A DNA stretch of 38,366 nucleotides from an uncultured Marinobacter sp. (GCA_913057975.1 CAJXOQ010000012.1:1-38366), one strand, 5' to 3'. Counted from the stretch's first letter, positions 25,131 to 33,407 are shown. Notes: generated by a model from the sequence alone, not told the origin. Numbers and translations: made by a program.

Positions 25131-26144
25131 CTACCCTTCCAGCCCCTTGAAGAATTGCTGCACGTTGGTGCTCAGGGCTTCCAGATCATAGCCGCCTTCC
25201 TGCACCACCAGTGTGGGCAGGCCGGTGCGACGGATATCGGAACCGAGGCGACAGAAGCCTTCCGAAGAAACCGATACTTTGGCCTGGGGGTCGTTGTGGT
25301 AGATGTCGAACCCCAGGGTAAGAATCAGAACGTCTGGCTGGAACAGTCGAATGGCCGCCAGTGCTTCGTCCAGTTTGGCGAAGAAATCTTCCTCCGAAGC
25401 GCCATGGGGCATCGGTAGGTTAATGTTGTAGCCAAATCCTTCCCCTTCCCCACGTTCATCTTCATAGCCACTGACGACCGGGTAGAAATTGGTGGGATCA
25501 CCATGAATCGAAACATAGAGAACATCGCTGCGGTCGTAGAAGATTTCCTGGATGCCCTGGCCGTGGTGCATGTCGGTGTCCAGTATGGCAATCCTGGGAT
25601 AACGGGGTTTCAAGTGTTCTGCAGCAATAGCGGCATTGTTGAGGTAACAGAAGCCGCCGGCGGAATCCTTTCGGGCGTGGTGGCCCGGCGGTCGACAAAC
25701 CGCGTAGGCGTGGCGCTCGCCGGCAACCAGGGCGTCAGCAGCGCCGAGCGCTGTCTGGGCTGACCAGTAGGCGGCGTCCCAGGTGTTTGCCCCGATGGGG
25801 CAACTGCCATCGGCCTGGTAGCGGGCAGCTTCGGCAAGGATGCCCTTGAGGGCATTCGGTGACCGAACGAAGATGTTGGAAATCACTTCGTCACCCCAGT
25901 CTTCCATCTTTGACCAGCGCCGGTGTGCGGATTCCAGGAAGCGCAGATAGCCCAGGTCATGGACCTTGGAGATCGCTCCGGCACCCTGGTCTGCCGGCTG
26001 CAACACCGGAATGCCCATGGCCTTCAGCCCTTCCAGCATTTGTGCCGTGCGATCAGGAACTTCCTGGGGCTGTCGCATCTGGCCGCGGGTGAAGTAAGTT
26101 TTCGGAAGATGCTGATCCTGAGAGGGATGAAAAAACGCCTTCAT
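25131..26144 (-). CDS. Acetylpolyamine amidohydrolase-like deacetylase (histone deacetylase family)
   Basis: 337 residues, close to the 341 of characterised bacterial acetylpolyamine amidohydrolases. The catalytic pair is GHHA at 154-157, the zinc ligands are D191 and H193 in LDTDMHHGQG and D280 in TLGFDIY, and the transition-state tyrosine is Y319 in EGGYD. It should remove acetyl groups from acetylated polyamines or related small amines in the cytoplasm. The ATG at 26144 follows AGGAGG closely, so it is preferred to one eight codons upstream. A strong promoter precedes it. The divergent neighbour is a succinate-semialdehyde dehydrogenase, which fits polyamine breakdown through 4-aminobutyrate; other substrates cannot be excluded. 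Confidence 0.9.
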   Translation of the reverse strand: MKAFFHPSQDQHLPKTYFTRGQMRQPQEVPDRTAQMLEGLKAMGIPVLQPADQGAGAISKVHDLGYLRFLESAHRRWSKMEDWGDEVISNIFVRSPNALKGILAEAARYQADGSCPIGANTWDAAYWSAQTALGAADALVAGERHAYAVCRPPGHHARKDSAGGFCYLNNAAIAAEHLKPRYPRIAILDTDMHHGQGIQEIFYDRSDVLYVSIHGDPTNFYPVVSGYEDERGEGEGFGYNINLPMPHGASEEDFFAKLDEALAAIRLFQPDVLILTLGFDIYHNDPQAKVSVSSEGFCRLGSDIRRTGLPTLVVQEGGYDLEALSTNVQQFFKGLEG

Positions 26145-26174
26145 GTTCCTGCCTCCTGATAATGACATGGTTCG

Positions 26175-26202
26175 AGTATAGGCCCCCGCCGGCGCTGGTC
26201 AA
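26175..26202 (-). promoter_or_regulatory. Sigma-70-type promoter of the deacetylase gene
   Basis: On the minus strand, TTGACC (26202-26197) and TATACT (26180-26175) are separated by 16 bases. The start of transcription would be near 26168, giving a leader of about 24 bases that contains the AGGAGG site. Confidence 0.65.
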
Positions 26203-26315
26203 AACACCATAGTCTGACTTTACAGTGGCGGTTTCTGCATCCACTATGAGAGACATATCACACTGACGCAAACCCCAATTTATACATTCCGAGAACATTC
26301 TGAAAAGGAGCCGAT

Positions 26316-27770
26316 ATGATCGAGTCACCACTGCTTCCCAAGCTGACTGGCTACATCGGCGGTCGCTGGTCTGAGTCGCCGGACGGTAATACCTTCGATG
26401 TCTATAACCCGGCCACGGGGGAGGTGGTTGCCAGTGTGGCATCGATGTCCGAGAGCGAAGTGTACAAGGCAGTTGAAGCGGGCAAGTCTGCGCTTCGTTT
26501 AACCAGTCCGTATTCCATCGAAACCCGCCGTAAATGGCTGGAAGATATTCGTGATGCGCTCAAGGCCAATAAAGAGGAAGTGGGTCGTATCCTGTGCATG
26601 GAGCACGGCAAGCCGTTGAAGGAAGCCCAGGGTGAGGTCGATTACGCCGCCGGGTTCTTCGATTACTGCTCCAAACACATCCAGGCGCTGGACGCTCACA
26701 CTCTCGCGGAAAAACCGAAAGACTGTACCTGGACCGTGCATTATCGCCCCATTGGCGTAGCCGGCCTGATTACCCCCTGGAACTTCCCCATCGGCATGAT
26801 TGCCAAGAAGCTGTCTGCAGCATTGGCGGCGGGTTGCCCGTCGGTGATCAAACCGGCCAGCGAGACGCCGTTGACCATGATTGCGCTGTTCGCGCTGATG
26901 GACAAACACGTCGACCTGCCAGACGGCATGGTCAACCTGGTTATGGGCAAAGCCAGTGTGATCGGCAAGGTGCTGTGCGAAAGCCCCGATGTGCCCATGC
27001 TCAGTTTCACCGGTTCCACGGAAGTGGGCCGCAAGCTGATACTGGATACGGCAGATCAGGTGAAGAAGCTGGCCCTGGAGTTGGGTGGCAACGCGCCCTT
27101 TATTGTCTTTGACGATGCGGATCTGGATGCCGCAGCCGATAACCTGATCGCCAACAAGTTCCGGGGCGGCGGCCAGACCTGTGTCTGCGCCAACCGGATT
27201 TTCGTTCACGAGAAAGTGGTGGATGAATTCGGTCAGAAACTTGCCGACCGGGTCAATCGCATGACCGTGGGTAATGGTTTGACGGAAGACGTTGACCTCG
27301 GCCCGCTGATCAACAAAGCCGGGTTCGACAAGGTCAAGCGCCACGTGGAAGACGCCCTTGAGCGGGGTGGTGAACTGGTGGCTGGCAAAAAACCGGCAGA
27401 CCTGGGGGATGGCCACCTGTTCTTCCCGCCGACAGTCATTTCCGGGGTGACCCGGGACATGTGCTGCTCCCGCGAGGAAACCTTCGGGCCGCTGGTGCCC
27501 ATGGCCACCTTCCGCACTGAGGACGAGGTTATCGATGCCGGTAACGACACCGAATTTGGCCTGGCGTCTTACGTGTTCACGGCCGACGCGGAACGCGCCC
27601 AGCGGGTGGCCGCCGGGCTGCGTTTTGGTCATTGCGGCTGGAATACCGGTACCGGCCCCACGCCGGAGGCGCCGTTCGGGGGCATGAAGGCGTCCGGCAC
27701 TGGCCGCGAAGGCGGCCTGGAAGGCCTGTTCGAATTCGTCGAAGCCCAGACCGTCCCGCGCGGTTTCTAG
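26316..27770 (+). CDS. gabD: NAD(P)-dependent succinate-semialdehyde dehydrogenase (GabD/DavD type)
   Basis: 484 residues, a full-length aldehyde dehydrogenase. The N-terminus YIGGRWSESPDGNTFDVYNP, the cofactor segment TPWNFPIGMIAKKLSAALAAG, the glutamate in LELGGNAPFIVFDDAD, catalytic C289 in GGQTCVCANR (the second cysteine two residues on is also typical of GabD), and PFGGMKASGTGREGG at the end place it with succinate- and glutarate-semialdehyde dehydrogenases. It would oxidise the semialdehyde from 4-aminobutyrate or 5-aminovalerate. No transaminase (gabT) is adjacent. AAAAGGAG precedes the ATG. It is divergent from the deacetylase, suggesting a polyamine route. Its stop codon overlaps that of the next gene. 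Confidence 0.9.
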   Translation: MIESPLLPKLTGYIGGRWSESPDGNTFDVYNPATGEVVASVASMSESEVYKAVEAGKSALRLTSPYSIETRRKWLEDIRDALKANKEEVGRILCMEHGKPLKEAQGEVDYAAGFFDYCSKHIQALDAHTLAEKPKDCTWTVHYRPIGVAGLITPWNFPIGMIAKKLSAALAAGCPSVIKPASETPLTMIALFALMDKHVDLPDGMVNLVMGKASVIGKVLCESPDVPMLSFTGSTEVGRKLILDTADQVKKLALELGGNAPFIVFDDADLDAAADNLIANKFRGGGQTCVCANRIFVHEKVVDEFGQKLADRVNRMTVGNGLTEDVDLGPLINKAGFDKVKRHVEDALERGGELVAGKKPADLGDGHLFFPPTVISGVTRDMCCSREETFGPLVPMATFRTEDEVIDAGNDTEFGLASYVFTADAERAQRVAAGLRFGHCGWNTGTGPTPEAPFGGMKASGTGREGGLEGLFEFVEAQTVPRGF

Positions 27771-28198
27771 GGTTCCGGCGTCAACAGGACCTTAACGGAA
27801 TCATCCACCAGGGTGGAATCGAGATAACCGATACTGCCCAGGGTGGATGACACCACGCTCTTCATGCTGTTCGCCGAGGATACCTCCCTCGGCGGATGGC
27901 CCTTTCCGGTCAGAACCTGCCGCGACCAGAACGACTTCAGCCAAGCATCATTGCGCTCGGTGATCAGGTCATTGAACTCATCCCGCATGCTGTTGCCCGC
28001 TGGAAGCTGGAACGCGACCACGCGCTGGCCGTCAGGCATTCGTGAGCTGCGGTTCAGGTAGATGTCCTTCACCTGTTGCACGGTGATGGAATCCGGGCCA
28101 CCGTGGTGGCCGATGATCACCAATTCCGCCCGGGAGACACTGCTCAACAGGCACAACGCGATGAGCAATGCGGGCACGGATACGCGTCGAATCGCCAT
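27767..28198 (-). CDS. Small PstS-like phosphate-binding-type periplasmic protein
   Basis: 143 residues with a signal peptide (SVPALLIALCLLSSVSRA). The mature part (VQQVKDIYLNRSSRMPDGQR, RDEFNDLITERNDAWLKSFW, GKGHPPREVSSANSMKSVVS, TLGSIGYLDS) is the pattern of short PstS-related proteins, roughly half a normal binding protein. These are often next to porin genes, as here, rather than to ABC permeases. The ATG at 28198 follows AGGAGG, which itself overlaps the end of the porin gene, so the pair is an operon. The ligand is unproven. Its TAG stop and that of gabD share the palindrome CTAG at 27767-27770. Confidence 0.82.
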   Translation of the reverse strand: MAIRRVSVPALLIALCLLSSVSRAELVIIGHHGGPDSITVQQVKDIYLNRSSRMPDGQRVVAFQLPAGNSMRDEFNDLITERNDAWLKSFWSRQVLTGKGHPPREVSSANSMKSVVSSTLGSIGYLDSTLVDDSVKVLLTPEP

Positions 28199-28212
28199 GG
28201 TGTTCCTCCTGA

Positions 28213-29397
28213 TCAAAATGCGGCATCAAGCCGGACGGTGTATACGTCGGTGCTGTCAAATCGACCGCCGGGATTGCCGGCCAGGGCATCCAGCTGGTTG
28301 CCAATCAGGCCACCAGTGGTTTTGCCAAAGCCCCGGGCGTGGGTCCAGTCCACCTTCATGGCAACCGAGGTGGTCATGTCCCAACGGAAGCCCAGGCTGT
28401 AGGCCTGGCGACGTACGTCCAGTACCTCCAGTGGCGTGCCGTCGCGCTCGTAGTTGTCCTGGCTTTCGACCCAGGAGGTCGTTATATAGGGCGTGACTTC
28501 CTTAACCCGGTAGCCAAGGGTGACGTAGGCGGAGTCGGTGTCCTGGTAAAAACCGTCCACCTCAACCCGTGTCAGTTCCGACATCAACAGCCAACTGCCA
28601 TCGTCGTAGGACAGGCCCAATCCCATGAACTCGGTTTTTTCTTCGTCACCAAGCGGTGGTGTTCCGCCGATGGTGGCTTCTGCATGGGCGTACACGCCAC
28701 GGAAGGTCCAGAGGTAATTGGTCCAGTTGGCGGTCAGGCCGGTGATGTTGCGCAGTTCCACATTGACGGTCTGGCCAAGGGAGGCGGCATCATCGTCAAG
28801 GTGGCCGGCAAAGGCGCGTGTCTGAATGGATGAGCCAGAGAGGTTGATGGTGTAGGCCGCATCGGCGCCCAGATAGCTGCGAACCGGCACCGGGTCGTAG
28901 ACCGCCTCGGGCGGGCGCGCCCAGGGCTGGCCATAGCCAATCTCCAGGGTCTCGGATTCCATAAACAGCGGCAGGCGCATTTTACCGGCCCGCAGTTCGG
29001 AGCCATTGCTGAATTGGTGTCGCAGGTAGCCCCATTCCAGTTCCGTGTCCCAGTCTTCACTACCACGGGACACCAGTTGCAATACCGCGTCGGTGTTTCG
29101 GCTCAGTGAAAAGGTGCTCTGCAGGCCGAACAGGCTGAGGGTTTCGAGGTCGGATTGTTCCGTTGCCTCGCCGTAGCCGGCGTCATTATTGGCGCGGGTA
29201 TAGCCAGTGCTGAAAAAACCGTTAAGGCGAACCTTTTCCAGGCTCGACTCGGTCATCTGCTTCTGCATGGAATCCAGCCGTTGTTCCAGCTGGTCAATTC
29301 GCTGGCTGTCATCGGCCATGGTGGGAAACGACAGGGTGGCGGTCAGTGCAAGGGAAGTAAAGGTAACGCGGGTAGTGCTTCGGTATACGGAGTACAT
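28213..29397 (-). CDS. Outer membrane porin with N-terminal coiled coil
   Basis: 394 residues. A signal peptide (TSLALTATLSFPTMA) is followed by a short coiled coil (DSQRIDQLEQRLDSMQKQMTE, split here only by eye) and then a beta-barrel rich in alternating aromatic and polar residues from about residue 60 to the end. The last residue is Phe (VRLDAAF), the usual outer-membrane assembly signal. The coiled-coil-plus-barrel layout resembles trimeric porins of the phosphate- or anion-selective type and Shewanella/Vibrio homologues, but specificity cannot be read. AAGGAG lies ten bases before the ATG. It is followed directly by the PstS-like gene, pointing to uptake of a shared solute. Confidence 0.85.
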   Translation of the reverse strand: MYSVYRSTTRVTFTSLALTATLSFPTMADDSQRIDQLEQRLDSMQKQMTESSLEKVRLNGFFSTGYTRANNDAGYGEATEQSDLETLSLFGLQSTFSLSRNTDAVLQLVSRGSEDWDTELEWGYLRHQFSNGSELRAGKMRLPLFMESETLEIGYGQPWARPPEAVYDPVPVRSYLGADAAYTINLSGSSIQTRAFAGHLDDDAASLGQTVNVELRNITGLTANWTNYLWTFRGVYAHAEATIGGTPPLGDEEKTEFMGLGLSYDDGSWLLMSELTRVEVDGFYQDTDSAYVTLGYRVKEVTPYITTSWVESQDNYERDGTPLEVLDVRRQAYSLGFRWDMTTSVAMKVDWTHARGFGKTTGGLIGNQLDALAGNPGGRFDSTDVYTVRLDAAF

Positions 29398-29710
29398 CGT
29401 ACATCATCTCCTTTGATGTCTGGTCGCAAGATGCGGGCGCCTTCCTGGCTTCAGGGGACTTATGTCTTGCCCCTGCAAATTGTCTGGTGCGGGAAAACGG
29501 TGGCCAGCGGGGGAACAGAAGGTTCTCCCGGGCAACCCGCGGCGGCGAGTATACCCAAGTTGACGCCAGTTTCATAAAAAGTGTTCACACTTTCTGTATC
29601 GGTACCTTACATGTGTGCGGGTAATCCCAGCATACCCACATCCGGCAAACCCTCCTTTCTCCTGTTATAATTCCGCACCTGTTCATTTAACCAGTAGCGA
29701 CCGGATCTCT
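29398..29710. other. Intergenic region between porin and uvrD
   Basis: A 313-base gap between divergent genes. It should hold the porin promoter on the minus strand (a TATACT hexamer lies near 29550 but has a poor -35) and the uvrD promoter near 29666. No convincing ORF, RNA gene or repeat was seen. Confidence 0.6.
29663..29671 (+). promoter_or_regulatory. Extended -10 promoter of uvrD
   Basis: TGT followed by a perfect TATAAT (29666-29671) forms an extended -10 element, which explains the lack of a good -35. Transcription would begin near 29678, about 33 bases before the uvrD ATG. Confidence 0.6.
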
Positions 29711-31876
29711 ATGGATGTCTCCCACATTATCGACGCCCTGAACGACGCCCAACGTGAGGCAGTGACGGCCCAGAATGACCACTTGCTGGTGCTGGCCGGT
29801 GCGGGCAGTGGCAAGACCCGGGTGCTGGTGCACCGGATCGCCTGGTTGATGCAGGTGGACAAGGTGCCGCCCACCGGCATCCTGGCAGTGACCTTCACCA
29901 ACAAAGCGGCGAAGGAGATGCGCTACCGCATCGAGCAGATGATGCACATTCCGGCCCGGGGCCTCTGGTTCGGCACGTTTCACGGCATCGCACACCGACT
30001 GCTCAGAGCCCATTACCAGGACGCAGGCCTGCCGGAGAACTTCCAGGTGCTGGATAGCGACGACCAGTTGCGGCTGATCAAGCGCGTGATGCGTGAGCTG
30101 CAGATTGATGAAAGCCGCTGGCCTCCCAAACAGGCCCAGTGGTTTATCAACGGCCAGAAGGACGAAGGGCTGCGGGCGGAACACATCCAGGAAAATCCGG
30201 GCGACCATTTCACGGCCACCATGCTCACCGTATATCGCCAGTACGAAAAGCTCTGCAACCTGAGTGGCCTGGTGGATTTTGGCGAGCTGTTGCTACGCTC
30301 CCACGAACTCTGGCTGTATCGTCCGGAACTGCTGAGCCATTATCAGAGCCGTTTCCAGCAGATCCTGGTGGACGAATTTCAGGACACCAATACCATCCAG
30401 TACGCCTGGCTGCAGATCCTGGCCGGGAATCGGGTGCCGCTAACGGTGGTGGGCGACGACGACCAGTCCATCTACGGCTGGCGGGGCGCGAAGATCGAAA
30501 ACATCCAGCAGTACCAGCGGGACTTTCCCAACGCCCGGATGGTGCGATTGGAACAGAATTACCGCTCCACGCAACTGATCCTGAAAGCCGCCAACGCGGT
30601 GATTGCCAACAACCAGGGCCGGTTGGGCAAGGAACTCTGGACCGACGGCCCGGATGGCGAGCCCATCAGTTTGTATGCGGCCTTCAACGAGCAGGACGAA
30701 GCCAACTACATCGCCGACACCATTGGTAGCTGGGTCAATGAGGGCAACCTGCGCAGCGAATCGGCCATTCTTTACCGCTCCAACGCCCAGTCCCGGGTGC
30801 TGGAAGAATCCCTGATCCGCCAGGGCATTCCCTACCGAGTTTATGGCGGGCTGCGATTCTACGACCGTCAGGAAATTCGCAACGCCATCGCCTATCTGCG
30901 TCTGGTGCACTATCGCCGGGACGATGCAGCGTTTGAGCGCGTGGTGAACATTCCCGCCCGCGGTATTGGCGCCAAGAGCCTGGCGGACATGCGCGCGTTC
31001 GCCACTGAGCGCAGTATCTCCTTGTGGGAGTCTGCCGAGCGTTTGCTGGAGGCTGGGCAGGTAAAGGGCCGCGCCAAAACCGGTCTGCAATCCTTCATGG
31101 GCATCATCGAACGCCTGACGGAGATGGTGGACGATGCCTCCCTGCACGGGCTGATGAAGACAACCCTGGAACTGAGTGGCCTCAAGGATTACCACGCCAG
31201 CGAAAAGGGTGAGAAAGGGCAGGCGCGGGCGGAGAACCTGGAAGAGCTGGTGAATGCCCTGTCGGATTATGAGGTGGAAGAGGGTGTTGATCCGCTTTCG
31301 GAATTCATCGCCCAGGCAGCGCTGGACGCCGGCGAGGCCCAGGCGGAAGCGAATGAGGACTGCGTGCAGCTTATGACCCTTCATTCCGCCAAGGGCCTGG
31401 AGTTTCCGCTGGTATTCCTGGCCGGTGTGGAGGAAGGCCTGTTTCCCCACAGTATGTCGTTGGAAGAACCGGGGCGGATGGAAGAAGAGCGGCGCCTGGC
31501 CTATGTGGGCATTACCCGGGCCATGCAAAAGCTGGTGCTTACTTACGCGGAGTCCCGCCGGTTGTACGGCCAGGAAAAATTTCATGCCCTGTCGCGGTTT
31601 GTCCGTGAGATTCCCGGTGACTGCATTCAGGAAGTGCGGCTGCGGAATACCGTCAGCCGGCCAGCAATGATGGCCCGGCCCAATGAGGGCCTGTTCAGCC
31701 AAGAACCTGACGTTGGCACGGGTTTCAGCCTGGGCCAGCGGGTACGCCATCCCAAGTTTGGCGAGGGCATTGTGATGAACAGCGAGGGCAGTGGTCACCA
31801 CACCCGGGTGCAGGTGAACTTTGATGAGGGGGCCAAGTGGTTGGTTTTGGCCTACGCGCCGTTGGAGGCCTGCTGA
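29711..31876 (+). CDS. uvrD: DNA helicase II UvrD
   Basis: 721 residues, matching E. coli UvrD (720) from the first residue: MDVSHIIDALNDAQREAVTA. Helicase motifs are complete: Walker A AGAGSGKTRV, TFTNKAAKEMRYR, GTFHGIAHRLLRAH, VDEFQDTNTIQYAW, GDDDQSIYGWRGA, EQNYRSTQ, LHSAKGLEFPLVF and YVGITRAMQKL. The C-terminal Tudor-like tail RHPKFGEGIVMNSEGSGHHT, known in UvrD/PcrA to contact RNA polymerase, is present. It unwinds DNA 3'-5' in mismatch repair, nucleotide excision repair and fork clearance. An open frame begins 96 bases earlier, but the ATG at 29711 fits the family exactly. Confidence 0.97.
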   Translation: MDVSHIIDALNDAQREAVTAQNDHLLVLAGAGSGKTRVLVHRIAWLMQVDKVPPTGILAVTFTNKAAKEMRYRIEQMMHIPARGLWFGTFHGIAHRLLRAHYQDAGLPENFQVLDSDDQLRLIKRVMRELQIDESRWPPKQAQWFINGQKDEGLRAEHIQENPGDHFTATMLTVYRQYEKLCNLSGLVDFGELLLRSHELWLYRPELLSHYQSRFQQILVDEFQDTNTIQYAWLQILAGNRVPLTVVGDDDQSIYGWRGAKIENIQQYQRDFPNARMVRLEQNYRSTQLILKAANAVIANNQGRLGKELWTDGPDGEPISLYAAFNEQDEANYIADTIGSWVNEGNLRSESAILYRSNAQSRVLEESLIRQGIPYRVYGGLRFYDRQEIRNAIAYLRLVHYRRDDAAFERVVNIPARGIGAKSLADMRAFATERSISLWESAERLLEAGQVKGRAKTGLQSFMGIIERLTEMVDDASLHGLMKTTLELSGLKDYHASEKGEKGQARAENLEELVNALSDYEVEEGVDPLSEFIAQAALDAGEAQAEANEDCVQLMTLHSAKGLEFPLVFLAGVEEGLFPHSMSLEEPGRMEEERRLAYVGITRAMQKLVLTYAESRRLYGQEKFHALSRFVREIPGDCIQEVRLRNTVSRPAMMARPNEGLFSQEPDVGTGFSLGQRVRHPKFGEGIVMNSEGSGHHTRVQVNFDEGAKWLVLAYAPLEAC

Positions 31877-31945
31877 GTTCGGGAGTCAGCGTTGTTTGCC
31901 AAAGCTGATAGTTCGCGAGTCGGCCCAAGAGCCAAACAAGATTTT

Positions 31946-31981
31946 GCCGGACAAATTGCCGGTCACTTGGCCGGACAGGGA
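31946..31981 (+). repeat. 12-bp tandem repeats, array 1 (three units)
   Basis: Units GCCGGACAAATT, GCCGGTCACTTG and GCCGGACAGGGA follow one another without gap. The common core is GCCGGWCA, where W is A or T. The array lies 70 bases after the uvrD stop and 98 bases before the promoter -10 box of fic. Confidence 0.8.
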
Positions 31982-32020
31982 AGCAGCAAATATGACCAGA
32001 TGAAGCTGAGTTCCAAAAAC

Positions 32021-32049
32021 TGGAAATGATGTAAATGTCTATTTATACT
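32021..32049 (+). promoter_or_regulatory. Candidate promoter of fic
   Basis: TGGAAA (32021-32026) and TATACT (32044-32049) are 17 bases apart. Transcription would begin near 32056 and give a leader of about 125 bases containing the second repeat array. Confidence 0.5.
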
Positions 32050-32102
32050 GGCTAAAAGGCAGGCATATTGCCATAAGCGGGAACTCTGTGCCGCTGCTTA
32101 AA

Positions 32103-32150
32103 ACCGGTCATAATACCGGACAAATACCCGGACAAACTGCCGGTCAGAAG
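32103..32150 (+). repeat. 12-bp tandem repeats, array 2 (four units)
   Basis: Units ACCGGTCATAAT, ACCGGACAAATA, CCCGGACAAACT and GCCGGTCAGAAG are head to tail, sharing the core CCGGWCA with array 1. In one plus frame they read TGHNTGQIPGQTAGQK, a four-residue xGQx repeat. The array ends 31 bases before the fic start codon. Confidence 0.82.
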
Positions 32151-32181
32151 CTCAGAATCACTACACGAATTAAGGTATCAG

Positions 32182-33369
32182 ATGACTTCCTGGATGAGTG
32201 CCGCGCCTTTTGCGCCAAACGAGAAATCCTGTACGGAAGAGGGGCTTCTCGATCTGGCCAGCATCCTGAACAGGAAGGCCGCTCAGATCGCCGGCCAGCT
32301 TGAGCCGGAGACAGCGAATACGTTGCGCCGGCACATGGCTGTCATCAACTCGTACTACAGCAATCTGATTGAAGGCAATCGAACCCTTCCTCACCAGATC
32401 CGCGAGGCCCAGCGGGGAAATTTTGAGGACGATCCGGTTGCTCGGGACAAACAGATTGAGTCTCTTGCCCACATCGACGTACAAGCGTGGATAGCTTCTG
32501 AGGATCGGAGTCTGGAAGAAGTTATTTCCGTGGACTTCATCAAAGAGCTGCATCGCCGATTTTACAGGGACTTGCCTAGCGATCTTAAAAATGTTGAGCT
32601 GGATGAAACGGGGGAAGTCGCCTGGGTTGAAGGTGGAAAGTTCAGGGATCGAGGGGTAAAGGTTGGTCGGCACATACCGCCTGACGCCGAACACCTGGAA
32701 CAGCTAATGACGCAGTTCTGCAACGAATATAAAAGCGTCAGACACCAAGGTGATCGACGTCTGATCGCAATCGCAGCTGCACACCACCGATTCCTCTGGA
32801 TCCACCCATTCCTGGATGGCAATGGCCGAGTTGTTCGTCTTTGGACGGATGCGGCATTCCGGGCGGCTGGACTGGAAAGCGTGGGCGTCTGGTGTTTGAG
32901 CCGTGGGCTTGCGATATACTCCGAGAAGTACAAAAGCGACTTGGCTCAAGCTGACGCCGTCCAGCAGGGCCAAACCGATGGCAGAGGCCCGCTCAGTGAG
33001 CTTGGTCTGGCCCGGTTCTGTCATTTCGTTTTGGACACCTCCGTTGACCAAGTCAGCTACATTTCAGAGCTTCTGAACCTGAAATCGATGAAACGTCGAA
33101 TCGAAGACTTCGTGGCGAGCAGGGATGACCTGAAACCCGCTTCTACATGGGTTCTGTATCAGGCGTTCATTCAGGGATCGATCTCAAGGTCTGATGCCCT
33201 GACATTAACTGGGGAGCGTGATGAGCGGACTGCCCGGCGACTGCTTAAAAAGCTTCGCGATCTAGGCTTGCTGGTTGATGCAGACCCAAAGGATAGTCGC
33301 TCGCCACTTCTTTGGTCTGTTCCGGAACATGCTGAGCCAGTCTATTTCCCAAAACTCTCACCCCAGTAG
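32182..33369 (+). CDS. Class II Fic family protein (probable AMP transferase) with C-terminal winged helix
   Basis: 395 residues. The Fic core has the complete active-site motif HPFLDGNGR at 208-216 (catalytic H208, phosphate-binding GNGR). The auto-inhibitory helix motif SNLIEGN at 60-66, with E64 as the blocking glutamate, lies N-terminal to it, which defines class II. The last about 75 residues (ISRSDALTLTGERDERTARR LLKKLRDLGLLVD, split here) look like a winged-helix DNA-binding domain. Fic enzymes usually transfer AMP from ATP to protein targets; the target is unknown. No separate antitoxin gene is present, as expected when the inhibitory helix is built in. Poorer GC and the repeat-rich leader suggest acquired DNA. 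The winged helix makes self-regulation through the repeats possible. Confidence 0.92.
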   Translation: MTSWMSAAPFAPNEKSCTEEGLLDLASILNRKAAQIAGQLEPETANTLRRHMAVINSYYSNLIEGNRTLPHQIREAQRGNFEDDPVARDKQIESLAHIDVQAWIASEDRSLEEVISVDFIKELHRRFYRDLPSDLKNVELDETGEVAWVEGGKFRDRGVKVGRHIPPDAEHLEQLMTQFCNEYKSVRHQGDRRLIAIAAAHHRFLWIHPFLDGNGRVVRLWTDAAFRAAGLESVGVWCLSRGLAIYSEKYKSDLAQADAVQQGQTDGRGPLSELGLARFCHFVLDTSVDQVSYISELLNLKSMKRRIEDFVASRDDLKPASTWVLYQAFIQGSISRSDALTLTGERDERTARRLLKKLRDLGLLVDADPKDSRSPLLWSVPEHAEPVYFPKLSPQ

Positions 33370-33407
33370 TTGGTTCCCGCTTCAACGTCGAAAAGCATCG
33401 AAAGGCA

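Larger units (their letters stand above)
31877..32181. other. Intergenic region between uvrD and fic with repeats and a promoter
   Basis: A gap of 305 bases, less GC-rich than its surroundings. It holds two arrays of 12-bp repeats (31946-31981 and 32103-32150) and a promoter candidate between them. A stop-free stretch runs on in the uvrD frame to 32029, including the first array, but has no convincing start; it reads AGQIAGHLAGQ over the array. Confidence 0.7.

Noticed and set aside
26499..27632. Minus-strand frame of 377 residues opposite gabD
   Set aside because: Shadow of a strongly conserved aldehyde dehydrogenase; composition is His/Gln/Val rich and unlike any family.
30440..31801. Minus-strand frame of 453 residues opposite uvrD
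   Set aside because: Same reason: uvrD is certain over this stretch and the opposite frame has no domain or ribosome site.
32088..32303. Small plus-strand frame with GTG start containing the TGHNTGQIPGQ repeat, a possible antitoxin of Fic
   Set aside because: It runs 120 bases into fic in another frame, ends in low-quality sequence, and class II Fic proteins need no separate antitoxin. Kept only as part of the repeat finding.
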